From Anaerolineae bacterium (GTDB lineage: Bacteria > Chloroflexota > Anaerolineae > JAFGEY01): a stretch of 8,504 bases of DNA. The notes beneath the pieces are model-generated. The model worked only from the letters and a program-made list of their open reading frames with translations, was not told the DNA's origin and ran no database searches. This document shows, in pieces, positions 4,333 to 8,504 of this stretch. The position numbers and the translations under genes were made by a program. The stretch spans positions 1 through 8,504 of the forward strand of contig JAFGIE010000030.1 of assembly GCA_016929775.1 (NCBI GenBank), read 5' to 3'. How positions within the stretch are numbered: the first letter of the stretch is position 1; each line of letters starts with the position of its first letter.

Positions 4333-6591
4333 TCACTCCATCGCGAACTCGCGCTCGTCGGCAAGGCGCCCCATCTTTTGGAACTCGCGGCGCGTGGCCC
4401 ACAGCAGGTGCTGCATGTCGATCACGCCGCCGTCGCGCGCAGCCAGAAAGGCGGCAGTGAGCGCGATGTTGCGGATATTGCCCCCCGTCAGCCGGTAGCG
4501 CTCCGCCAACGCGCCAAAGTCCACCGCATCGGAGAGGGGCGCCTGCTGTGGGAACACGATCTCCCAGATGCGCTGCCGGTCCTCCGCCTCGGGATAGGGG
4601 AACTCGACCGTAAAGTGCATGCGGCGCACAAAGGCCTCGTCCATGTTCTGGCTGAGGTTCGAGGTCAGGATCACGAGGCCATCGTACTCTTCCATGCGCT
4701 GCAAGAGGTAGCTGATCTCGACGTTCGCATACCGGTCGTGCGCGTCCCGTACCTCAGAACGCTTGCCAAACAACGCATCCGCCTCGTCAAAGAACAGGAT
4801 CGCATTGCTGTTGCGCGCGGCGCGAAAGATGCGCTCCAGGTTCTTTTCCGTCTCGCCGACATACTTGGACATGACGGTCGAGAGGTCGATCTTGTACAGG
4901 TCGAGGCCCAGGTCGCGCGCCACGACCTCGGCGCCCATGGTCTTGCCCGTACCCGACGGACCGGCAAACAGGGCATTGAGGCCCTTGCCCATCGACAGCT
5001 TGCGGTCAAAGCCCCACTCGCCAAGCACGATGTGGCGGAACTTCATCTGATCGCACATCTCGTGCAGTTGCGCCACCTGATCCAGTGGCAGCACCAGGTC
5101 GCCCCAATCGTGGCGCGGCTCGATCTTGGTCGCGTGGTCCCGCAGCTGATCGCTGGTCCGGGCCCGCGCCGCGGCAAAGAGGTCGTCGGTCGTGATCGCG
5201 CGCGCGCCGGGCGGGCGCTGCGCCGCCCGGTGATGGGCGTCGCGTCCGGCTTCCTGGATCTGTCCCTGCGTGAGGCGAAACCGACCAGCGACCGCAGTGA
5301 CATCGGTTTCAGGCGCCAGCTCACATCCCGCCAAGGTGTCCTCCCACTGCGCGCGCCGCAGGGCATAGGAGGGACGGTCGAACTGGACACGCACCAGTTC
5401 AGGCGCGTCGAGCAGAGCAGAGTCGACCTCTCGATCCGCGTCTTCGAGCGGCACCAAGCTGACGACGGGATAGGCGCGCAGTGCGGCGTGGAGCGCGTCG
5501 AGGTGCAGCGCGCGCCTAGGGCTCTCGTCGGCGCGCGGCAGGGCGATCTCGTCGTACCCGCGCCAGTACAGCGCCGCGCCGCACAGAACCGCCTCGCGCG
5601 CCGCCAGGCGCATCAGCAGCGCGCTCTGCCCGTTCGCGGCAAGCAGTTGCGCCAGGTTGACCTCGAGCAGCGGTCGTTCCCACGCCGCACAAATCGCCTC
5701 TGCGGCGGCGCGCTTGCCGGTGCCACGCTCGCCCTGGAGCGCGATCACTCGCGCGGCGCGCTGGTCCGGCGCTGCCGACGCCCCGACCCCGGCGCCTCGC
5801 TCCGCCAGGAGCACGAGCTGTGCGCGCGCCTCGTCCGGTACGACAAGCGTAGACAGCGTGGCCCCGTCACCGCGCCACTGGCAGAAATCGCGCAGCCGCT
5901 CGTCCAGATCGAGGGATGCGGACGGCGCGCCCTCCTCGGCGAGCAGCAGGGCGGCGATGCGCGGATCGAGCACCGCATAACGCGCCAGCAGCGGCGGTTG
6001 CGGGATCGCCGGGTCCTCCACGAGGTCGAGCAGGTGATGCTGCCGGAGGGGTGCGTCAGCCTCGAAGCGGCGACGCGCCTGGATCTGCTGCGCCTCGTCG
6101 GCACAGAGCAGGTTGAGCAGCAGCGCAACCGAGGGTCGTTTGCGCGTGACGTCATCCTGTAGGTAAGCGTACAGCCGCTCGTAGCGTAGGTCTACCTCTG
6201 GCGCAAGGGCGACTAGCAGCGCATCGACATCCAGGGCGCTCAGGTCGAGGTCGGTGCGCAGGCGCTCCAGACACAGCGAGATGCCCTCCCGCCGCGCAGC
6301 CTGGACGCGCGCGGCGATCTGGCGCTCTGCATCGGCGATCGCCTGTCCAAACGCGCGCTCCACATCGTGCGCCGTGACCTCGCTCGCGATCAGGTCGCTG
6401 CCAGGATAGACCCCGCTCAAGATGGCGTCTACCTCCGCGTCCGAGATGTAGAGCCCGCGAAACTCCTCGGCGCCCTGCACCGCAGGCGAGGTGAGATTGC
6501 GCCAACGCCAGACCTCGCGCTGGATCAGCAGATCCAGCCGCGCCAGCGCAGCGTAGAGGTGTTGGCGACTGCTATGGAACGGCTCAACCAT
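4333..6591 (-). CDS. Tandem AAA+ ATPase of the eCIS Afp15/Pvc15 type
   Basis: A 752-residue protein. Residues 1-270 are helical and match the N-terminal region typical of these ATPases. A first AAA-like domain (about 275-440) has a degenerate P-loop, GERGTGKR at 287-294, with Arg in place of the final Ser/Thr. The second AAA+ domain (about 495-740) is intact: Walker A GPSGTGKT 544-551, pore-loop-like KYVGE 576-580, Walker B ILFFDEAD 598-605, sensor 1 TSN 643-645, likely arginine finger at RR 656-657 and sensor 2 GGNIRN 703-708. In eCIS this ATPase is not part of the finished particle; assembly and cargo-loading roles have been proposed for Afp15/Pvc15. The ATG at 6591 overlaps the preceding gene's stop by eight bases (ATGGTTGA), which indicates translational coupling. 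A longer frame to 6702 would overlap that gene much more and is unlikely. Confidence 0.95.
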   Translation of the reverse strand: MVEPFHSSRQHLYAALARLDLLIQREVWRWRNLTSPAVQGAEEFRGLYISDAEVDAILSGVYPGSDLIASEVTAHDVERAFGQAIADAERQIAARVQAARREGISLCLERLRTDLDLSALDVDALLVALAPEVDLRYERLYAYLQDDVTRKRPSVALLLNLLCADEAQQIQARRRFEADAPLRQHHLLDLVEDPAIPQPPLLARYAVLDPRIAALLLAEEGAPSASLDLDERLRDFCQWRGDGATLSTLVVPDEARAQLVLLAERGAGVGASAAPDQRAARVIALQGERGTGKRAAAEAICAAWERPLLEVNLAQLLAANGQSALLMRLAAREAVLCGAALYWRGYDEIALPRADESPRRALHLDALHAALRAYPVVSLVPLEDADREVDSALLDAPELVRVQFDRPSYALRRAQWEDTLAGCELAPETDVTAVAGRFRLTQGQIQEAGRDAHHRAAQRPPGARAITTDDLFAAARARTSDQLRDHATKIEPRHDWGDLVLPLDQVAQLHEMCDQMKFRHIVLGEWGFDRKLSMGKGLNALFAGPSGTGKTMGAEVVARDLGLDLYKIDLSTVMSKYVGETEKNLERIFRAARNSNAILFFDEADALFGKRSEVRDAHDRYANVEISYLLQRMEEYDGLVILTSNLSQNMDEAFVRRMHFTVEFPYPEAEDRQRIWEIVFPQQAPLSDAVDFGALAERYRLTGGNIRNIALTAAFLAARDGGVIDMQHLLWATRREFQKMGRLADEREFAME

Positions 6592-6916
6592 CGGTGCTGC
6601 CCTCACCTCGGTCGAGGCTCGGGTCGGGCTCCGGCGTGCAGAGACCTGCGCCGTCCGGTGGACCCGCGTTCTCGATCCACGAACGCAACAAGTCGAGCGC
6701 ATTCCGCCCGCTCTGGAACTGCACCTCTCGTCCGCTTTGGACGTGCCGGATCAAGCCCCGTACGACCTGCTCATCGTCGACCCACGTTCGAACGACAAAG
6801 GATGCGGTTGGCACACGCAGAGAAACCGCGTCGTTGACGCTGCGCACGCTCCAGCGCATAGCGCCTTCGTCGCCATCTTGCCAGCTGTGGATGACAAACG
6901 AAACATAGTGTCCCAT
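6584..6916 (-). CDS. Small two-repeat protein preceding the eCIS ATPase
   Basis: A 110-residue protein with an internal duplication. Residues 6-35 start SFVIHSWQDGDEG and residues 39-67 start SFVVRTWVDDEQ. They align with a one-residue gap and share SFV-x-x-[ST]-W, a later Arg, and a V-R/I-R-x-V strand. Residues 60-82 (QSGREVQFQSGRNALDLLRSWI) complete the second unit with a helix. The last 25 residues are Pro/Gly/Asp-rich and probably disordered. From memory, short proteins of the form SFVVRxW...RGxxxHVxSGxxxxF...L...F/WI are common in Chloroflexota, with no known function. The ATG at 6916 has a weak SD (AGGA, six-base spacing). The stop overlaps the ATPase start by eight bases, so it is the first gene of the coupled block and may act with the ATPase. 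Confidence 0.8.
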   Translation of the reverse strand: MGHYVSFVIHSWQDGDEGAMRWSVRSVNDAVSLRVPTASFVVRTWVDDEQVVRGLIRHVQSGREVQFQSGRNALDLLRSWIENAGPPDGAGLCTPEPDPSLDRGEGSTDG

Positions 6917-6946
6917 GTGGCGTCCTGTGGGAGCAGCGTGGACCGC

Positions 6947-6973
6947 GCACGTGGCATCGCGTGCGCCACATGC
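6947..6973. repeat. Imperfect palindrome upstream of the eCIS block
   Basis: GCACGTGGC (6947-6955) and GCCACATGC (6965-6973) are reverse complements at eight of nine positions, with a nine-base centre. It lies 31-57 bases upstream of the first eCIS-block ATG (6916) and next to a TATACT box (6976-6981, minus strand) that has no good -35. An operator or a leader hairpin are both possible. Confidence 0.5.
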
Positions 6974-7040
6974 CCAGTATAGAGCGGAGGACTCTGAGTG
7001 GGCTCTGCGGGGGCTCTGATTACGCTCTACAGGACGGGGT

Positions 7041-7054
7041 CCGCGCCTGCGCGG
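7041..7054 (-). terminator. Weak GC hairpin after the regulator gene
   Basis: CCGCGC and GCGCGG flank a two-base centre 34 bases after the regulator's stop codon. The stem is short and no T-run follows on the minus strand, so any termination would be weak. The regulator and the eCIS block may be partly cotranscribed. Confidence 0.2.
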
Positions 7055-7087
7055 CAGCGCACATGCGGAGGGAGGACCCAGTGCGCG

Positions 7088-8302
7088 CTAGACAGGCTCC
7101 TCGCGCACGATCCGGTCATACAGGGCGGTCGTCTCGTGCATCGGGTCGACGCCCAGCTCCCAGCGCATGACCTCTTTGCACGTTTCGTACTCGCACAACG
7201 CCTGGTTGCGCCGACCGAGACGGCTGTAGCAGCGCATCAGCTGCCGGTAAGCATCCTCGCGAAAGCTGTCGCGAGCCAGGATCTGCCGGCAACAGGCGAT
7301 GCTGTCCTCGTAGCGATGGCGATCAGAGTAGTGATGAGCCAGGCGCCCGAGTAGGGTGAGGTACATCTCTTCGTAGCGCGCCCGCTGGGGAACGGTCCAG
7401 TCGGCGTACAGGTCCTGGGACATGTACTCGCCGCGATACAGCGCGCGCGCCGCCTCGTACTCGGCGATCGCCTCGCCCATGCGTCCCTCGCCGTCGAGGC
7501 GCTCGCCCGCGCGGACGCGCCATTCATAGGCGTCTACATCCAGCTCGACGTGCAGGTCCGGGGAGAGGAGATAGTGGTCGTCGACAAAGAGCAGGCTGCC
7601 GCCATCCTCTGTCTCACCCAGCGCCTCGTCCAGCGCCTTGCGCAGGGAGCTGATCGCGATGTGCAGCTTGTGGTTCGCAGTCTGTGGCGCATCCCCGGGC
7701 CAAAAGAGCTCTAGAAGCACGTCCTTGGCAACCCGGCGGTCGGGGCGCGTCACGAGGTATCGAAAGATGGCGCGCCCGTTCTTGCTGCTGCCGAGCGCAA
7801 TCTCCTGATCACGGTACGACACGGCAAACTGGCCCAACGCCCGCACGTAGAGGGTAGGCGTCGCAGCGGCGCGCGAGGACGGACGCGCAGGATCTTGGTC
7901 CGGGTCCGGTTCGACCGGGTCTGCCATTGCCAGCACGTCCCGCAAGCGCTGGCGCACGTGGGCCTCGCGGTGTGAGAGCTGGGCGCTCATCTTGTCCAGC
8001 ATCGCGCGGAGCTGCTGGTACTCCCGCTGCAGCCGCGTCAGGTGGTCGACCATCTCGACGTGCGGCGCCTGATCCGCGAAAAGCGTGTCTTGCTGGTCGG
8101 CTTCCCGGACCGGAGTCCGCTCGAACAGGGCCTTTCCGAGCAGAACCTTGTCAGACAGGGCGATGTCAGACAGGGCCTGCTCCAGCAAGGACCTCTCGGG
8201 CACGGGCACGCCCGCGTGTGCCGCCTGTTGCGGATCGTCTGGCGCCTCGGGATTGCCCAAGGTCTCCCCAGCGTCCATTCCCGGGGCATCTGCCTTTGTC
8301 AT
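7088..8302 (-). CDS. BTAD-domain transcriptional regulator (SARP-like)
   Basis: A 404-residue regulator. Residues 38-62 are a five-unit degenerate pentapeptide repeat, followed by a likely coiled coil (about 82-125, VDHLTRLQREYQQLRAMLDK onward). A winged-helix DNA-binding domain covers about 150-245: LYVRALGQFAVSYRDQEIAL, then the AIFRYLVTRPDRRVAKDVLL segment, LFWPGDAP, a recognition-helix-like HKLHIAISSLRKAL, and the wing LLFVDDHYLLS. The BTAD/TPR domain spans about 252-398 (DAYEWRVRAGERL, AIAEYEAARALYRGEYM, EDAYRQLMRCYSRLGRRNQAL, ELGVDPMHETTALYDRI). No nucleotide-binding domain is attached. The start is ATG at 8302-8300, with AAGGAG upstream. An in-frame ATG at 8410 lies upstream of the predicted transcription start and is rejected. 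By position it probably controls the eCIS genes downstream, the gene diverging to the right, or both. Confidence 0.92.
   Translation of the reverse strand: MTKADAPGMDAGETLGNPEAPDDPQQAAHAGVPVPERSLLEQALSDIALSDKVLLGKALFERTPVREADQQDTLFADQAPHVEMVDHLTRLQREYQQLRAMLDKMSAQLSHREAHVRQRLRDVLAMADPVEPDPDQDPARPSSRAAATPTLYVRALGQFAVSYRDQEIALGSSKNGRAIFRYLVTRPDRRVAKDVLLELFWPGDAPQTANHKLHIAISSLRKALDEALGETEDGGSLLFVDDHYLLSPDLHVELDVDAYEWRVRAGERLDGEGRMGEAIAEYEAARALYRGEYMSQDLYADWTVPQRARYEEMYLTLLGRLAHHYSDRHRYEDSIACCRQILARDSFREDAYRQLMRCYSRLGRRNQALCEYETCKEVMRWELGVDPMHETTALYDRIVREEPV
8117..8191 (-). repeat. 15-base coding repeat in the regulator N-terminus
   Basis: Five consecutive 15-base units encode SLLEQ, ALSDI, ALSDK, VLLGK and ALFER. 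Two neighbours share a perfect 12-base direct repeat, GTCAGACAGGGC, at 8150-8161 and 8165-8176 (plus-strand reading). The periodicity fades on both sides. The small-Leu-x-acidic/Gly-x pattern differs from classic A(D/N)LxX pentapeptide repeats because the small residue directly precedes Leu. Confidence 0.75.
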
Positions 8303-8309
8303 CGGGGGA

Positions 8310-8340
8310 CTCTCCTTCGTACCCAACGCGAAGCGGAGAA
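8310..8340 (-). promoter_or_regulatory. Leader hairpin covering the regulator's SD
   Basis: On the minus strand TTCTCC-gc-TTCG (8340-8329) pairs with CGAA-GGAGAG (8319-8310) across a nine-base loop, leaving a two-base bulge. The right arm contains the AAGGAG ribosome site of the regulator, whose ATG is at 8302. The folded form would hide the ribosome site, so translation could be restrained or switched. Confidence 0.45.
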
Positions 8341-8381
8341 CACTTCCCCTCCTACCGGGCATTGGCGCCCAGCGTACATTC

Positions 8382-8410
8382 ATTGTAACTGCTTTGGAAT
8401 GGGTTGTCAA
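8382..8410 (-). promoter_or_regulatory. Sigma70 promoter of the regulator gene
   Basis: On the minus strand TTGACA (8410-8405) and TACAAT (8387-8382) are separated by 17 bases. This is a perfect -35 and a five-of-six -10. Transcription would start near 8375, leaving a leader of about 70 bases before the ATG at 8302. Confidence 0.75.
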
Positions 8411-8463
8411 TAGCCATCCGGACGGCAGCGATCTGCGTAAATGCCGGAATTACCTATTGACAA
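8404..8463. repeat. 10-base inverted repeat carrying both -35 boxes
   Basis: TTGTCAATAG (8404-8413) and CTATTGACAA (8454-8463) are perfect reverse complements with a 40-base centre. Each contains one -35 hexamer of the two divergent promoters, and the match extends beyond the hexamer by four bases. Between them, CCATCCGGACGG (8414-8425) is a palindrome at ten of twelve positions and touches the left arm. The symmetry suggests one regulator could bind both promoters. Confidence 0.55.
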
Positions 8464-8485
8464 AATGTAACTAGTGTGGTATAAT
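8457..8485 (+). promoter_or_regulatory. Perfect-consensus sigma70 promoter firing rightward
   Basis: TTGACA (8457-8462), a 17-base spacer and TATAAT (8480-8485) form a full-consensus promoter. TG at 8477-8478 adds an extended -10. Transcription would start near 8492 and enter a gene outside the window. Confidence 0.85.
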
Positions 8486-8495
8486 GGGCGCACCT

Positions 8496-8504
8496 GGAGA
8501 GAGA
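8496..8504 (+). promoter_or_regulatory. Likely ribosome site of a divergent gene
   Basis: GGAGAGAGA at the very end of the window lies about four bases after the predicted start of the rightward transcript. It looks like a purine-rich SD for a gene beginning just beyond base 8504, which would have a very short leader. The gene itself is not visible. Confidence 0.45.

Noticed and set aside
5207..5230. A perfect eight-base inverted repeat (CCGGGCGG/CCGCCCGG) inside the ATPase gene
   Set aside because: It encodes part of an Arg/Pro/Ala linker in a very GC-rich stretch, where such repeats are expected by chance. No regulatory context is visible.
4252..6162. A 636-codon open frame on the plus strand
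   Set aside because: It is antisense to the AAA+ ATPase, again with aligned codon boundaries. The minus-strand reading has complete Walker A, Walker B and sensor motifs.
7041..7170. A plus-strand GTG at 7081 behind GGAGGGAGG, opening a short frame
   Set aside because: It runs antisense into the regulator's 3' end, gives an Arg/Ser/Pro-rich peptide and has no promoter. It is probably chance.
1..8302. A prophage or type VI secretion cluster in place of an eCIS
   Set aside because: No capsid, terminase, portal, integrase or lysis gene is present, and no TssB/TssC or TssM-type genes are seen. The ATPase, DUF4255, sheath, double tube and DUF6760 set fits eCIS.
8303..8410. A 36-residue N-terminal extension of the regulator from an ATG at 8410
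   Set aside because: That ATG overlaps the -35 box of the gene's own promoter and lies upstream of the predicted transcription start near 8375. The ATG at 8302 has a good SD.
8042..8474. Plus-strand frames of 123 and 129 codons near the right edge
   Set aside because: They are antisense to the regulator and its promoter region. The rightward promoter fires at about 8492, beyond both frames.

Overview
The window is the structural front half of an extracellular contractile injection system (eCIS; a phage-tail-like device related to Afp/PVC, sometimes called a tailocin-like particle). All genes lie on the minus strand, so the cluster reads from right to left. It is preceded by a transcriptional regulator with a BTAD domain. 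The DNA is GC-rich by eye, with many GTG starts and strong Shine-Dalgarno (SD) sequences. BTAD regulators, a small 'SFVVRTW'-type protein and an eCIS of this gene order together suggest a Chloroflexota-like bacterium. That assignment is an inference; no rRNA or tRNA is present to support it.

Layout in transcription order. (1) 8382-8504: a divergent promoter region with two near-perfect sigma70 promoters back to back. One fires leftward into the regulator; the other fires rightward into a gene just beyond the window. (2) 7088-8302: a regulator with an N-terminal repeat and coiled coil, a winged helix and a BTAD/TPR domain. (3) 6584-6916: a small two-repeat protein whose stop overlaps the start of the next gene. 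(4) 4333-6591: a tandem AAA+ ATPase of the Afp15/Pvc15 type. (5) 3495-4328: a DUF4255 (Pvc16-type) tail-terminator-like protein with an added beta-sandwich. (6) 1788-3335: the tail sheath. (7) 1283-1723: the main tube protein. (8) 882-1247: a small tail-assembly protein with a CPxCGH motif. (9) 709-927: a DUF6760 protein. (10) 556-708: a 50-residue protein. (11) 88-534: a second tube paralogue. (12) 1-62: the first 20 codons of another gene. Baseplate, spike, tail-fibre, tape-measure and cargo genes are not in this window and presumably lie beyond its left edge.

How the parts work together, from what is known of eCIS. The tube (1283-1723) stacks inside the sheath (1788-3335). The second tube paralogue probably adapts the tube to the baseplate. 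The DUF4255 protein caps the far end, and the ATPase is a soluble accessory factor for assembly or cargo loading. The regulator probably sets when the cluster is made, but this rests on position only.

The most striking observation is at 885-891. The tail-assembly gene ends in CTG GGG GGG TAG, a G GGG GGG slippery heptamer directly before the stop. A -1 slip enters exactly the DUF6760 frame. DUF6760 has no convincing start of its own: its only in-frame start lies 46 bases inside the upstream gene and has no SD. This resembles the lambda G/GT tail-chaperone frameshift and would make a 179-residue fusion. A homopolymer sequencing error is the main alternative explanation.
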